Both the position numbers and the translations under genes were made by a program. From Gammaproteobacteria bacterium MOLA455 (GTDB lineage Bacteria > Pseudomonadota > Gammaproteobacteria > Pseudomonadales > Porticoccaceae), in assembly GCA_000511875.1 (NCBI GenBank), contig AZIN01000001.1, positions 124,001-188,000 of the forward strand: 64,000 nucleotides of DNA. The letters run 5' to 3'. The notes under the pieces are model-generated. The model saw nothing but the letters and a program-made list of their open reading frames with translations, did not search any database and was not told where the DNA came from. Positions 1 to 10,295 of this stretch are shown here, one piece after another (within the stretch, counting starts at the first letter, position 1; the number at the start of each line of letters is the position of its first letter).

Positions 1-393
1 CTCTTTGCCTTTGCGGTTGTCGCCTTGGCCGATGTGGGTGGCTATGTGGCCGGCAATCTGTTCGGTAAACACAAATTGGCGCCGCTGGTCAGTCCAGGCA
101 AAACCTGGGAAGGCTTTTTTGGCGGCATTCTATTGCAGTGCATTTTGGTCGCCTCCATGGCCTCGTTTATGCCGGAAAAAATAACCACTGTTATGCTGCT
201 GGCGCTGATTATACCAGTGTCGCTCTATTCGGTTCTCGGGGATCTTTTTGAGAGCATGATCAAGCGTCACAATGGCGTTAAAGACAGTGGCAATATACTC
301 CCTGGACACGGCGGTGTGCTCGATCGAATTGACGGGCTGATTGCCGCGCTGCCATTGTTTATCCTGCTTTTTCTTCTGCTGAGCCCTTTTTAG
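1..393 (+). CDS. cdsA: Phosphatidate cytidylyltransferase, C-terminal part
   Basis: This is the 3' end of a gene that begins before the window; the frame is open from base 1. CdsA is an inner-membrane enzyme that makes CDP-diacylglycerol from phosphatidate and CTP, the branch point for phospholipids. The family signature is visible near the end: [14 protein letters not shown] followed by [14 protein letters not shown], which carries the Lys-Asp and Asp-Arg metal/substrate residues, then a last hydrophobic helix. About 130 of the usual 270-285 residues are present. It is followed 3 bp later by ispC, the usual Gammaproteobacteria order. The identity is firm; only the N-terminal half is unseen. 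Confidence 0.95.
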   Translation, partial: LFAFAVVALADVGGYVAGNLFGKHKLAPLVSPGKTWEGFFGGILLQCILVASMASFMPEKITTVMLLALIIPVSLYSVLGDLFESMIKRHNGVKDSGNILPGHGGVLDRIDGLIAALPLFILLFLLLSPF

Positions 394-396
394 ATT

Positions 397-1581
397 ATGC
401 AAATGATCACTGTCCTCGGGGCAACCGGGTCCATAGGTATTAGCACTCTCGATGTGATTGCTCGACACCCAGATAAATACGCTGTTTTTGCCCTTAGTGC
501 CCACACTCAAATTAATAAGCTGGCTGAGCAGTGTCAGCAGTTCAATCCCAAATTTGCCGTTGTAAGCGATGCTGTCCTGGCCGATCAGTTGCAAGCAAAG
601 CTGCGCGCCTGTGGTTGCGCCACAGAAGCTATTTACGGCGTAGATGCCCTCTGCCAGGTTTCCAGTGACGCGGCTGTAGATACGGTGATGGCAGCTATTG
701 TTGGTGCCGCTGGTTTAGTCCCGACTCTGGCTGCGGTGCACGCTGGAAAGAAAATATTACTCGCCAATAAAGAAGCGTTGGTGATGGCTGGCGGTTTGTT
801 TATGCAAGCTGTGGCTGACTCCGGCTCAATGCTATTGCCTATCGATAGCGAGCACAACGCAATATTCCAGTGTTTGCCAACAGATTATGGCACGTCGTCT
901 GGCGCTGATCGCGGGGTTGAGAAGTTATTGCTCTCGGCTTCCGGCGGTCCCTTCCGTGGCATGAGCTTGGAGCAGATGCACAGTGTCACTCCAGACCAGG
1001 CATGCGCTCACCCAAACTGGAGTATGGGGCGCAAGATTTCGGTCGATTCGGCATCCTTGATGAACAAGGGGTTAGAGCTGATCGAAGCCTGCTGGTTATT
1101 TGCAGTGCCCGAGCAGTCAATCGAAGTGGTGGTGCATCCGCAGAGTATTATCCACTCATTGGTGCAGTATGCTGACGGTTCAGTGCTGGCCCAGTTGGGT
1201 AACCCGGATATGCGCACGCCGATTGCTCACGCTTTGGCCTGGCCTCAACGCATAGAGTCCGGCGTGGCCCATCTAGACCTTTTTGAGATTGCTCGACTGG
1301 ACTTTGAAAAGCCTGATATGCGGGCGTTTCCCTGTTTAGCTATCGCCAGAGCTGCCGCTCAGGCAGGGGGCGATGCAGCGACTATACTCAATGCGGCGAA
1401 TGAAGTTGCGGTGCAGGCGTTTCTTGATCAGCGCATTGGCTTTACGCAAATTGCCGCTGTAGTGAAGGAGACGCTGAATAGACAGGCTGTCAGTGAACCA
1501 GAATCACTTGAGGCAGTCCAAGAGTCCGACAATCAGGCGCGCCTGTATAGTAGTGCCTACATTACAAGATTAGAGAAGTAA
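397..1581 (+). CDS. ispC: 1-deoxy-D-xylulose 5-phosphate reductoisomerase
   Basis: IspC (Dxr) converts DXP to 2-C-methyl-D-erythritol 4-phosphate with NADPH, the first committed step of the MEP isoprenoid pathway in the cytosol. The N-terminal NADPH loop [11 protein letters not shown] is at residues 6-16. The family motifs follow in order: [37 protein letters not shown] with the metal/substrate loop, and [13 protein letters not shown]. The length of 394 residues is normal. The ATG lies 3 bp after cdsA and 3 bp before rseP, so it is cotranscribed with both. A second ATG two codons in is an equally possible start. Undecaprenyl phosphate from this pathway feeds the envelope genes downstream. Confidence 0.97.
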   Translation: MQMITVLGATGSIGISTLDVIARHPDKYAVFALSAHTQINKLAEQCQQFNPKFAVVSDAVLADQLQAKLRACGCATEAIYGVDALCQVSSDAAVDTVMAAIVGAAGLVPTLAAVHAGKKILLANKEALVMAGGLFMQAVADSGSMLLPIDSEHNAIFQCLPTDYGTSSGADRGVEKLLLSASGGPFRGMSLEQMHSVTPDQACAHPNWSMGRKISVDSASLMNKGLELIEACWLFAVPEQSIEVVVHPQSIIHSLVQYADGSVLAQLGNPDMRTPIAHALAWPQRIESGVAHLDLFEIARLDFEKPDMRAFPCLAIARAAAQAGGDAATILNAANEVAVQAFLDQRIGFTQIAAVVKETLNRQAVSEPESLEAVQESDNQARLYSSAYITRLEK

Positions 1582-1584
1582 TCT

Positions 1585-2943
1585 ATGGATCTTTTGCAAA
1601 CAATTTTTTTCACCTTGATTGCCCTAGGTGTTTTGGTCAGCTTTCATGAATTCGGCCACTTTTGGGTGGCGCGACGCTGCGGCGTCAAGGTGCAGCGCTT
1701 TTCGATTGGTTTTGGTACGCCGCTATTGCGCTGGCGCGACGCCCATGACACAGAATTTGTTATTGCCGCTCTGCCTTTGGGTGGCTATGTAAAGATGCTC
1801 GATGAGCGTGAAGGTGAAGTCGCCGCTGCAGATCTGCCCCATGCTTTCACGCAAAAAACAGTCTGGCAGCGCCTGGCAATTGTTGCCGCCGGCCCTGCGG
1901 CTAACTTCTTACTCGCCGTAGTTGCCTTCTGGATTGTGTTTCTCTCCGGCGAGCGCGGTATAGCCCCCGTAGCTGGTTCGGTGATTGGCGGTTCCCTGGC
2001 TGAGCAGTCGGGCTTTGAACCTGGTACTGAGATTGTTGCAGTCAACGGTCATCGGACTAGCACTTGGGCTGCGGTCTCTCGGCAGTTGTTTGGCTACATA
2101 GGAACCAGCGGTGATATCCCACTGACTGTCACCTACCCAAATTCGACGATCGAGTATGACCTGGCTGTGCCAGTCAACACGTGGTTACGTGAAGCAGAAG
2201 AGCCTTCACCGCTGCGCGAGCTCGGCATCACGCCACCCTTCGAGTTGGACTCCCTAAGTCTGGGCGCGGTTGCCGAAGATGGTGCCGGCTATGCGGCAGG
2301 GCTACGTGAAGGTGATCGACTGGTAGCAATCGATGGCGATGATATTCTTAGCGTTGAAGCCTTTATTGAACGGATTTCCGCTAGTGCCAATAAGGCAGTC
2401 GAGTTACTTGTAGAGCGTGAAGCAGGGCAGCTACTGATCAGCGTGACGCCGAAATTAGTTAACAGAGATGGCAAGCCGGTAGGTCAGTTGGGTGTTCAGC
2501 TGGCGTCGCTGGGAAGCTATCCCGAAGAATTGCTGCGCACGGTTGAATACGGTGTGTTCGGCGCTGTAGCACGTGCCGCTGAAGAGACTGCTGAGACCAG
2601 TCTATTTGTGCTCAAGTCCATCGGCAAGCTGGTGGTGGGCGATCTGTCGCCGAAAAATCTCAGTGGTCCAATCACCATTGCCAAGGTCGCTGGAGATTCT
2701 GCAAAATCTGGCTTTGACAATTTTATTCGCTTTATCGCCATTCTCAGTATAATGCTCGGCGTGATGAATCTTTTGCCAATTCCAGTTCTAGATGGCGGCC
2801 ATATTGTCTATTACCTGATTGAGATGATTAAGGGCTCACCAGTTTCGGATGCAGTCCAGATTGTTGGCTACAAAGTTGGTTTATTTCTGCTCATGGGTTT
2901 GATGGTGTTTGCTACCTATAACGACGTTATGCGGGCTTTTTAA
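1585..2943 (+). CDS. rseP: RIP zinc metalloprotease RseP
   Basis: RseP is an inner-membrane site-2 protease that cuts membrane-embedded anti-sigma factor RseA and remnant signal peptides, and so controls the sigma-E envelope stress response. The zinc motif HEFGH is at residues 21-25 in the first membrane helix, and the third ligand motif NLLPIPVLDGGH is near residue 400. Between them lie two PDZ-like segments with glycine-rich turns such as GYAAGLREGDRLVAIDG. At 452 residues it matches the family. It sits between ispC and bamA, as in E. coli and Pseudomonas, linking stress proteolysis with outer-membrane assembly. Confidence 0.97.
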   Translation: MDLLQTIFFTLIALGVLVSFHEFGHFWVARRCGVKVQRFSIGFGTPLLRWRDAHDTEFVIAALPLGGYVKMLDEREGEVAAADLPHAFTQKTVWQRLAIVAAGPAANFLLAVVAFWIVFLSGERGIAPVAGSVIGGSLAEQSGFEPGTEIVAVNGHRTSTWAAVSRQLFGYIGTSGDIPLTVTYPNSTIEYDLAVPVNTWLREAEEPSPLRELGITPPFELDSLSLGAVAEDGAGYAAGLREGDRLVAIDGDDILSVEAFIERISASANKAVELLVEREAGQLLISVTPKLVNRDGKPVGQLGVQLASLGSYPEELLRTVEYGVFGAVARAAEETAETSLFVLKSIGKLVVGDLSPKNLSGPITIAKVAGDSAKSGFDNFIRFIAILSIMLGVMNLLPIPVLDGGHIVYYLIEMIKGSPVSDAVQIVGYKVGLFLLMGLMVFATYNDVMRAF

Positions 2944-2986
2944 CGCCGTTTAAAGACAACTACAAAAATTGGATTTAAATAATTTC

Positions 2987-5338
2987 ATGAAGCAATTCTT
3001 TAACGTTCTACTGTTAAGCCTCTCTGTGTTCGCCAGCTCAGCCTATGCCGCAGTGTTTCAGGTTGATGATATTCGCATCGAAGGTTTACAGCGGGTCTCT
3101 GCAGGTACTGTCTTTGCCGCTCTGCCAATCAGTGTTGGCGATCTTGTGGATGAGCCGGCGATACGTTCGGCGACGCGCTCACTGTTTCGCACAGGCTACT
3201 TTTCCAACGTTATTATGGCGCGAGAAAATGGCGTGCTGGTGATTGGTCTGGTTGAGCGTCCAGCGGTCGCTGAGATAAATTTGGAAGGTAACAAAGCGAT
3301 CGAGACTGATCAGCTACTCGATGCGCTGCGTGACAATGGTTTAGCCGAAGGGCAGATTTTCCGTCAGGTGATTCTCGAGGGCATGACTCAAGAGCTGCAG
3401 CGTCAGTATGTTTCTCAGGGTCGCTATGGCGCCCTGGTTGAGACCGAGGTCAAACAGCTGCCGCGCAATCGTATTGCAGTTGATATCACCATCGATGAGG
3501 GTGATGTGGCCAAGATTCGCCATATCAATATAGTGGGTAATAGTGAATTTACCGAAGAAGAGCTGCTCGAGTCCTTTGAGCAGCAAACCACTGGTTGGTT
3601 ATCTTGGATTACAAGCGATGACAAATACGCCCGAGAGAAACTCAGTGGAGATATAGAGACTCTCGAATCCTGGTATTTGGATCGCGGTTATCTGCAGTTC
3701 AAAATTGATTCCACTCAGGTGTCTATTAGTCCCGAAAAAGAGTCTGTCTATATCACCATCAATATCGATGAAGGCGATGTCTACACAATCGACGAAGTTG
3801 AGCTTGCCGGCGAGCTAATGATCCCTGAATCGCAGATTCGGGCGATGATTATTCTCAAAGAGGGTATGACCTTCTCTCAGACTTTGATGACCACGTCCAG
3901 CGAGTATATTACTCGTCGTTTGGGCAACGAAGGCTATACATTTGCCGAGGTTGAGGGCTTTCCCGAGGTCAATGAAGACGATAAAACGGCCAAGGTAACC
4001 TATCTGGTAAAGCCCGGTATGCGAGCTTACGTAAGGCGTATTGAGTTCCGTGGCAATACCAAGTCTGCCGATCCAGTGCTGCGCCGTGAGATGCGTCAGA
4101 TGGAAGCGGGTTCAGCGAATAATGCCCTTATCGAAATGTCCAAAGTGCGGCTTGAACGCCTTGGCTTTTTTAAAGAAGTTAATGTAGAAAACGTTCCAGT
4201 CGCCGGCACCAACGACCAGATCGATGTGGTCTTCAGTGTTGAAGAGCAGCCTTCTGGCTCTATAGGTGCCAGTGTGGGTTACGCCCAAGGCACTGGACTG
4301 ATTCTCGGTGCCAATCTCAGTGAAAACAACTTTCTCGGTTCTGGTAAGCAGGTGGGTATTGGTTTAAATCGCAGTACCTACCAAACTTCGATTAACTTCA
4401 GTTATACCGAACCTTACTTTACCGTTGACGGCGTCAGTGCTGGTTATAGCCTATTTGCCCGAGAGACTGACTACGACGAGATTAATGTCGCCAGCTTCTC
4501 CACTAACACCTACGGGGCAGCAGTCAACTGGAGCTATCCGGTCACTGAAGTGCAGCGTATAGGCTTTGGTTTAGGCTATGAAAATCTGGACCTGAAAACC
4601 GGTATTTTTGCCTCTAAGGAAATTGCTGATTTTGTTCGCGATAACGGCTCAGAATTCGATATCATCAACGCCAATATCAACTGGGTTCAGTCGACACTCA
4701 ACCGTGGCGTGTTTGCTACCAGAGGTTCTCAACAGCGCTTTGGTTTTGATATAGCACTGCCTGGATCTGGTCTTGAGTACTACAAAATGACTTATTCGGC
4801 TCAGCATCTTCGCGGCCTGTTCCGTGGCTTGAGCCTTAAGCTTAGAGCTGATTTGGGTTATGGCGAATCCTATGGCGATACCACCCAGATGCCGTTCTTT
4901 AAGAATTTCTACGGTGGTGGTTTTGGCTCGGTTCGCGGATTTGAACGCAATACTCTCGGCCCTCAGGATACACCCTGTAATTTGAATACAGATAATCCGT
5001 GCACCACGGGCTTTGTCGATGATCCAGATCCCATTGGCGGCAATGTCCAAATTGAGCTGGGTGCAGAAATTATTTTCCCGCTGCCGTTTCTCAAAGACCA
5101 GCGCTCTGTGCAGGCTACATTGTTCTTCGATGCGGGTAATATCTTCAATACCAAATGTGGCGAGTTGCAGACTAACTGCTTCAAGCCAGATGTTGGAGAA
5201 CTGCGTTACTCTGTAGGTGTAGGAGCAACCTGGTTAAGTGGCTTTGGGCCGATAACCTTTAGTTTGGCTAAGCCGTTAAATTCAAATGAATTCGATGAGA
5301 CTGAAGTGTTTCAATTTTCATTGGGTAATCAATTTTAA
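2987..5338 (+). CDS. bamA: Outer membrane protein assembly factor BamA
   Basis: BamA is the core of the BAM complex that inserts beta-barrel proteins into the outer membrane. The ATG at 2987 is preferred to an upstream TTG at 2969 because it begins directly with a signal peptide, MKQFFNVLLLSLSVFASSAYA. Five POTRA domains fill roughly residues 20-420, and a 16-strand barrel follows. The conserved L6 loop motif VRGF occurs in GSVRGFERNTLGP. The protein ends in Phe (FQFSLGNQF), the usual C-terminal barrel signal. The 783-residue length is typical. A cysteine pair in the barrel region (PCNLNTDNPC) and another downstream may form loop disulfides. Confidence 0.97.
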   Translation: MKQFFNVLLLSLSVFASSAYAAVFQVDDIRIEGLQRVSAGTVFAALPISVGDLVDEPAIRSATRSLFRTGYFSNVIMARENGVLVIGLVERPAVAEINLEGNKAIETDQLLDALRDNGLAEGQIFRQVILEGMTQELQRQYVSQGRYGALVETEVKQLPRNRIAVDITIDEGDVAKIRHINIVGNSEFTEEELLESFEQQTTGWLSWITSDDKYAREKLSGDIETLESWYLDRGYLQFKIDSTQVSISPEKESVYITINIDEGDVYTIDEVELAGELMIPESQIRAMIILKEGMTFSQTLMTTSSEYITRRLGNEGYTFAEVEGFPEVNEDDKTAKVTYLVKPGMRAYVRRIEFRGNTKSADPVLRREMRQMEAGSANNALIEMSKVRLERLGFFKEVNVENVPVAGTNDQIDVVFSVEEQPSGSIGASVGYAQGTGLILGANLSENNFLGSGKQVGIGLNRSTYQTSINFSYTEPYFTVDGVSAGYSLFARETDYDEINVASFSTNTYGAAVNWSYPVTEVQRIGFGLGYENLDLKTGIFASKEIADFVRDNGSEFDIINANINWVQSTLNRGVFATRGSQQRFGFDIALPGSGLEYYKMTYSAQHLRGLFRGLSLKLRADLGYGESYGDTTQMPFFKNFYGGGFGSVRGFERNTLGPQDTPCNLNTDNPCTTGFVDDPDPIGGNVQIELGAEIIFPLPFLKDQRSVQATLFFDAGNIFNTKCGELQTNCFKPDVGELRYSVGVGATWLSGFGPITFSLAKPLNSNEFDETEVFQFSLGNQF

Positions 5339-5358
5339 TCATAGTAGGGAGAAGCGTT

Positions 5359-5883
5359 TTGTATAATTTGAAAGCAGTAGTAGTGGCATTGTTAGTGGTT
5401 TTTTCAGGTACAACTTCTATGGCAGCCGTGGCTGCAGAAAAGATTGCTGTGGTCGATATCGCCCGCGCGATTTTTAGCTCAGACGCCGCTCAGGCGCGCC
5501 TTAAAGAAGCTGAGACCGGCGCTGATTTTGTCGCCCTCAGAGCAAAGTACGAGAGCTCAACTGCTGATCTCCAAGCACTGGCTAAAGAAGCGGAAAGCAA
5601 GCGCATGACCTGGTCGCAAGAGCAGGCTCTCGGGCACCAAAAGAAAATGGAATACGCCAAAGCTGATGCTGAATTAGCCGGTCGCAAGATCCAGTCTGAA
5701 CAGCAGCAGTTACAGCAGCAGATCATGCAGGAAATCGGGCCTTTGGCTCAGCAAGCTCTGCAGGAAGTTGTTCAGGAAGAGGGTGTCACTATGCTGCTAA
5801 AAATTGATGCTGTACTCTTGGCAGGTCCTGAGAGCAACCTGACTGCTAAGGTTGCTGATCGTCTGAACAAAAAGTCGCAATAA
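5359..5883 (+). CDS. skp: Periplasmic chaperone Skp/OmpH
   Basis: Skp is a trimeric periplasmic chaperone that holds unfolded outer-membrane proteins for BamA. The protein has an N-terminal signal peptide ending near AAVAAEK and then a long, charged helical region rich in Glu, Lys and Gln, the tentacle arms, including a Gln run SEQQQLQQQIMQE. The 174-residue length fits the family. The start is a TTG preceded by GGGAGAAG at good spacing; a second TTG three codons on is possible. It lies 20 bp after bamA and 6 bp before lpxD, the standard order. Confidence 0.93.
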   Translation: MYNLKAVVVALLVVFSGTTSMAAVAAEKIAVVDIARAIFSSDAAQARLKEAETGADFVALRAKYESSTADLQALAKEAESKRMTWSQEQALGHQKKMEYAKADAELAGRKIQSEQQQLQQQIMQEIGPLAQQALQEVVQEEGVTMLLKIDAVLLAGPESNLTAKVADRLNKKSQ

Positions 5884-5889
5884 TTTTTA

Positions 5890-6942
5890 ATGCCTGAAGA
5901 TTATTCTGTCGCAGAAATCGCTGCGTTTCTCGGTGCCGAGTTACGTGGTGATGGTGCGTTGCGCATAAGCGGCTTGAATACTCTGAAAAATGCTGAGCCC
6001 GGAGAACTGGCGTTTCTTGCCAATGAGAAATACGCTAGTCAACTGGGTTCATGCAATGCAAGCGCGGTTATTCTTGCCCCTAAGCATAGCGCTACAGACA
6101 ACAGTGGTGACGAAGGCTCGAACGCGACGCAGTACAAAGGCACAGTATTGATTCTGGACAACCCCTATCTGGGTTATGCGCGGATCTCACAATGGTTTGA
6201 TCGCGCTCCCAAGGCCGTGGCCGGTATCCATCCCTCAGCGGTTATTGCCACTTCGGCTTCGATAGGTGCGTCTGTCACTATCGCCGCCAATGCGGTTGTT
6301 GAGGCAAACGCGGTGATTGGGGCTGGCAGCTATCTGGGTGCAGGTAGTTTTGTCGGCGCCCGCTCTGTGGTTGGGGCCAATGCCCGCATTTCGGCGAATG
6401 TAGCGATTTATCATGACGTTATTTTAGGCTCTGATGTGACTATTCACAGCGGTTCGGTGATTGGAGCTGATGGCTTTGGCTTTGCGCCAGATGGGGCCGG
6501 GCAATGGCAGAAGATCTATCAGATTGGCGGTGTCGAAATTGGTGATAATGTTGAAATTGGCGCCTGCAGCACAATTGATCGCGGCGCTCTTGGAAATACC
6601 TCTATCGGCAACGGTGTGATTATTGATAATCATGTGCAGATTGCTCACAACGCGGTGATTGGCAATAACTGTGCCCTAGCGGCTTATTCCGGTCTTGCGG
6701 GCAGTGCTACCTTGGGTAATAACGTTACTCTCGCTGGCGATGCCTGTGTGGTAGGCCATGTCACGGTCTGTGACAATGTTCAGGTAACGGCTCGCGGTCT
6801 GGTAACCAAGTCGATTACTGAGCCTGGGTCTTACTCGTCTGGTATGCCGTTGATGGAAACTCGAGAGTGGCGCAAAAATGCGGTGCGAGTGACCCAGCTG
6901 GACAGTATCGCGCGTCGTTTGAAAGAGTTAGAGAAAAATTAA
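5890..6942 (+). CDS. lpxD: UDP-3-O-(3-hydroxyacyl)glucosamine N-acyltransferase
   Basis: LpxD adds the second hydroxyacyl chain, from acyl-ACP, to UDP-3-O-acylglucosamine in lipid A synthesis. The N-terminal uridine-binding domain (EIAAFLGAELRGDG to about residue 100) precedes a left-handed beta helix of hexapeptide repeats, seen as many I/V-G-x-x-x-x turns. The catalytic histidine region HVQIAHNAVIGNNC is present near residue 250, followed by a C-terminal helix. At 350 residues it is of usual size. It starts 6 bp after skp. A 124-bp gap then separates it from fabZ, larger than other gaps in this operon. Confidence 0.97.
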   Translation: MPEDYSVAEIAAFLGAELRGDGALRISGLNTLKNAEPGELAFLANEKYASQLGSCNASAVILAPKHSATDNSGDEGSNATQYKGTVLILDNPYLGYARISQWFDRAPKAVAGIHPSAVIATSASIGASVTIAANAVVEANAVIGAGSYLGAGSFVGARSVVGANARISANVAIYHDVILGSDVTIHSGSVIGADGFGFAPDGAGQWQKIYQIGGVEIGDNVEIGACSTIDRGALGNTSIGNGVIIDNHVQIAHNAVIGNNCALAAYSGLAGSATLGNNVTLAGDACVVGHVTVCDNVQVTARGLVTKSITEPGSYSSGMPLMETREWRKNAVRVTQLDSIARRLKELEKN

Positions 6943-7066
6943 GATATTATTAGGCTCTTAAATTATTAAATCTGTAAACCGCTAGAGTGCTTTTCTAAGC
7001 GAATTACAAAGAGTCTGCGCATGGGTTTGAATGCGTTAGTTTGATAACAAGTCTCAACAAATTTTA

Positions 7067-7570
7067 ATGGATGGATTAATGACTGAAGGCACAACTACTC
7101 CCGACGCTGCTGTGGGCGGCGCCATGACTACTATTGAAATAATGAGCGTTTTGCCGCATCGCTATCCCTTTTTACTGGTTGACCGAGTGCTTGAGCTGGT
7201 CGAGGGCGAGCGCATACTTGCAATGAAAAACATCACCGGTAATGAAGATGTTTTCAATGGTCATTTCCCCGGCGCGCCTATTTTCCCGGGTGTCCTGATG
7301 ATTGAGGCCTTGGCTCAAGCCTCAGGCATTCTCGGTTTTAGAACAACTAACACCACTGCCGATGACGGTAAGCTCTACCTGTTTGCCGGTGTCGATAAGG
7401 CGCGCTTTAAAAGGCCAGTGACGCCCGGTGATCAGTTAATGCTGGAGTCCCGAGTGATTGCTGTAAAGCGCAATATCTGGCGCTTTCAAACCCGTGCCAC
7501 AGTCAATGATAAGCTTGTTTGCGAAGCCACTTTACTCTGTGCCTATCAGGATCGAGATAACGTTAAGTGA
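7067..7570 (+). CDS. fabZ: 3-hydroxyacyl-[ACP] dehydratase FabZ
   Basis: FabZ dehydrates 3-hydroxyacyl-ACP in fatty acid elongation and competes with LpxA for 3-hydroxyacyl-ACP, so it balances phospholipid against lipid A. The hot-dog fold active site is clear: the His motif [13 protein letters not shown] and the Glu motif [20 protein letters not shown]. The open frame gives 167 residues, somewhat longer than the usual 146-151. ATGs at 7079 and 7124 also occur; the one at 7124 ([13 protein letters not shown]) would give about 148 residues and match the family length best, but no start has a strong ribosome site. It overlaps lpxA by 4 bp. Confidence 0.95.
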   Translation: MDGLMTEGTTTPDAAVGGAMTTIEIMSVLPHRYPFLLVDRVLELVEGERILAMKNITGNEDVFNGHFPGAPIFPGVLMIEALAQASGILGFRTTNTTADDGKLYLFAGVDKARFKRPVTPGDQLMLESRVIAVKRNIWRFQTRATVNDKLVCEATLLCAYQDRDNVK

Positions 7571-8334
7571 TTCATCCTAGCGCCGTTATAGATCCCACTG
7601 CCAAAATAGCCGACCAGGTTACTATAGGCCCGTGGACCATGATCGGTGCAAATGTAGAGATTGGTGAAGGCTGTGATATCAGCTCCCATGTGGTCATCAA
7701 AGGACCGACTAAAATTGGCGCCGGCAACAGAATCTATCAGTTTTCCACTATTGGCGACGATACTCCTGATGTTAAGTACAAAGGCGAGCCCACTCGATTA
7801 ATCATTGGCGATAACAATGTGATTCGCGAAGGTGTCACCATTCACCGCGGCACAGTGCAGGATAATAGTGAAACTATTATCGGCAGTAATAACTTGCTTA
7901 TGGCCTATGCTCACGTGGGTCATGACTGCGTCATTGGCGATAACGTGATTATGGTCAATAACGCCAGCGTCTCAGGACATGTCTATGTTGGCGACTGGGC
8001 TATTCTCAGCGGTTATGCCCTGGTTCACCAGTATGTCCATATAGGGCCGCACTGCTTTATTGGTCCTGCGGCTTTTGTCTATCACGATGTACCAGCGTTT
8101 ATTACCGCCTTTGGCAGCCCCGCAGAACCGCGCACCATCAATCGTGAAGGTCTTAAGCGTCGCGGTTACAGTGCAGAGCAAATTTCTCTGGCCAATCAGG
8201 CTTACAAGTTACTCTATCGTCGCGGCTTGCAGCTGGACGAAGCGATTAAAGCGATTACCAAACTCGGTGATGACCCTGCGATCTTGCAGTTCCTAAACTC
8301 GATTGAGAAATCCACTCGCGGTATTATTCGCTAA
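7567..8334 (+). CDS. lpxA: UDP-N-acetylglucosamine acyltransferase
   Basis: LpxA catalyses the first step of lipid A synthesis, transfer of a 3-hydroxyacyl chain from ACP to UDP-GlcNAc. It is a trimeric left-handed beta helix, and hexapeptide turns run through residues 1-190, with the catalytic His in [14 protein letters not shown] and a C-terminal helical domain with GLKRRGYS. The 255-residue length is normal. The start is the GTG inside the fabZ stop (GTGA), so translation is probably coupled to fabZ. lpxB follows 3 bp after the stop. Confidence 0.97.
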   Translation: MIHPSAVIDPTAKIADQVTIGPWTMIGANVEIGEGCDISSHVVIKGPTKIGAGNRIYQFSTIGDDTPDVKYKGEPTRLIIGDNNVIREGVTIHRGTVQDNSETIIGSNNLLMAYAHVGHDCVIGDNVIMVNNASVSGHVYVGDWAILSGYALVHQYVHIGPHCFIGPAAFVYHDVPAFITAFGSPAEPRTINREGLKRRGYSAEQISLANQAYKLLYRRGLQLDEAIKAITKLGDDPAILQFLNSIEKSTRGIIR

Positions 8335-8337
8335 GCC

Positions 8338-9507
8338 ATGACTGGCCGATCTGAAAATCTAAGTGCCCCAATGACTTCACCTACTTTTGCCATAGTCGCT
8401 GGAGAAGCTTCTGGCGATACCTTGGGTGCGGATTTAATTCGCGCGCTAAAACGTCTATTTCCAGATGCTCGCTTCGAGGGCATCGGCGGTCCAAAAATGA
8501 TTGCCGAGGGTTTCGTTTCGTTTCACCAGATGGATCGCTTATCGGTAATGGGATTCGTCGAGCCGTTGAAGCGCCTTCCGGAACTGCTGTCGATACGCAG
8601 AGATATTATTAATCGCTGCAAGCAGTCAAAACCGGCCGCTTTTATTGGCATTGATTCTCCCGACTTTAATCTGGGTATTGAAAAGGCGCTGCATAACAAC
8701 GGGATCAAAACAGTGCACTATGTCAGCCCCTCTGTGTGGGCATGGCGCCAGGGTCGTATTAAAGGCATCAAACGCTGCGTTGACTTAATGCTGACGCTGT
8801 TGCCCTTTGAAGAGGCCTTTTATCAACAGCACGCTGTACCAGTGGCCTTTGTCGGTCATCCGCTAGCCGGTCAGATCTCGCGGGATCCAAATAGTTCTGG
8901 TGCTCGCAAGCATTTGGGCTTGGATACGGATCGCCCGCTGCTGTGCATAATGCCCGGCAGCCGTGGTGGCGAAGTGGCTCTGATGGGCGAACTATTTCTG
9001 ATGGTGGCTCAGCGTCTACGTGAGTCCAAGCCACAGTTACAGTTTTTGATTCCAGCCGCCAACGCCGATCGCCACAGACAGTTGAGCGAGATTCTCGCTG
9101 AGCACCCGGACTTACCTGTCACGCTAATTGAACAGCAATCGCTACTGGCCATGGAGGCGGCTGATGCGGTGTTACTCGCCTCCGGCACTACTGCGCTGGA
9201 AGCCATGTTGTTGAAGAAGCCAATGGTGGTGAGCTATAAGCTCGGCAAGTGGACTTACAAGCTAGTGCGACCCTTTATCAAGACGCCTTTTGCCTCAATT
9301 CCCAATCTATTGGCCTCTGAGATGGTGGTGGCTGAACTGATTCAAGATGATGCCACGGTAGACAGTCTTAGCACGGCCGTGAGCAACGCCTTGGATGCGG
9401 ATGCGCGACATCTAGTGGAGCAGCGCTTCGAAGAGCTGTACGAGCAAATTAATCTGCCGTCCGGTGATACTGCCGCTGCTGCAATTAAAAAGCTGCTTTG
9501 CTCATGA
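8338..9507 (+). CDS. lpxB: Lipid-A-disaccharide synthase
   Basis: LpxB joins UDP-2,3-diacylglucosamine and lipid X to form the beta-1,6 disaccharide of lipid A, at the inner face of the cytoplasmic membrane. It is a GT19 glycosyltransferase: the N-terminal signature AGEASGDTLGADLI, the YVSPSVWAWRQGR segment and the C-terminal donor-site motif ASGTTALEAMLLKKPMVV are all visible. It has 389 residues. The ATG at 8338 follows lpxA by 3 bp; an in-frame ATG at 8371 (MTSPTFAIVAGE) is closer to the E. coli start and cannot be excluded. Confidence 0.97.
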   Translation: MTGRSENLSAPMTSPTFAIVAGEASGDTLGADLIRALKRLFPDARFEGIGGPKMIAEGFVSFHQMDRLSVMGFVEPLKRLPELLSIRRDIINRCKQSKPAAFIGIDSPDFNLGIEKALHNNGIKTVHYVSPSVWAWRQGRIKGIKRCVDLMLTLLPFEEAFYQQHAVPVAFVGHPLAGQISRDPNSSGARKHLGLDTDRPLLCIMPGSRGGEVALMGELFLMVAQRLRESKPQLQFLIPAANADRHRQLSEILAEHPDLPVTLIEQQSLLAMEAADAVLLASGTTALEAMLLKKPMVVSYKLGKWTYKLVRPFIKTPFASIPNLLASEMVVAELIQDDATVDSLSTAVSNALDADARHLVEQRFEELYEQINLPSGDTAAAAIKKLLCS

Positions 9508-9536
9508 AGCTGTTTACACTATGAAGCTCTTTAATT

Positions 9537-10166
9537 ATGACGCTCGCTAAACTCAAGCCTTGGAGCCCCCCAGGCAATATTAAATTCCTTGCAGGTGTCG
9601 ACGAAGTAGGGCGTGGCCCTCTGGCTGGTGATGTGGTCACAGCTGCAGTTATTCTCCCGACCAATCACGGAATTGAAGGGCTGGCCGATTCGAAAGCTCT
9701 ATCCAGTCGCCAGCGAGAAAATCTCTATGCCGATATTACCAGTCGTGCACTCTGCTGGTCTGTGGCGCGCTGTTCTGTGGCTGAAATTGATCGCTTCAAT
9801 ATTTTGCAGGCCACGTTGATGGCTATGCGTCGCGCGGTGATGGCGTTGAGCCAGCAGCCGGATTATGTGGCAGTGGACGGCAATCGCTTGCCTCAGTGGG
9901 AGTATCCTGGTGAAGCGGTGGTTAAGGGCGATGGCCGTGTGGAATGTATCAGTGCCGCCTCGATCATTGCCAAGGTAGTGCGGGACGCTGAAATGAAAGC
10001 CTTAGATGTCACCTATCCAGGGTATGGCTTTGCCGCCAATAAAGGCTATGGCACACCGCAGCATCTGGAGGCCCTAGCTCGCATCGGCGCAACCCCGATT
10101 CACCGCAGAACCTTTGCCCCAGTGCGAGAGCAATTAGAGCTGGTGCAAACAAGTCTTTTTGATTAG
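9537..10166 (+). CDS. rnhB: Ribonuclease HII
   Basis: RNase HII cuts RNA in RNA/DNA hybrids, including single ribonucleotides left in DNA. The type 2 signature [15 protein letters not shown] carries the DEDD-type catalytic Asp-Glu and the GRG ribonucleotide-sensing motif. Further acidic sites lie in YVAVDGN and the invariant [11 protein letters not shown], and the C-terminal [13 protein letters not shown] is typical. The 209-residue length fits. It follows lpxB after 29 bp, the usual Gammaproteobacteria order before dnaE, but here another gene separates it from dnaE. Confidence 0.96.
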   Translation: MTLAKLKPWSPPGNIKFLAGVDEVGRGPLAGDVVTAAVILPTNHGIEGLADSKALSSRQRENLYADITSRALCWSVARCSVAEIDRFNILQATLMAMRRAVMALSQQPDYVAVDGNRLPQWEYPGEAVVKGDGRVECISAASIIAKVVRDAEMKALDVTYPGYGFAANKGYGTPQHLEALARIGATPIHRRTFAPVREQLELVQTSLFD

Positions 10167-10295
10167 GTAGCCTCGCGGTTAGTCGATATACTATTGGCCA
10201 TCAAAAGTGTGGTCAGTGCAATCAGTTCCTTAAGTTTATTGCCATTCTTCGCATTTGGATAAAAAATAATTAATCTAGGGTTTAAGGGGATTATC

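Noticed and set aside
4649-5050. 133-codon antisense frame in bamA
   Set aside because: Shadow of a strong gene on the other strand with no start signal.
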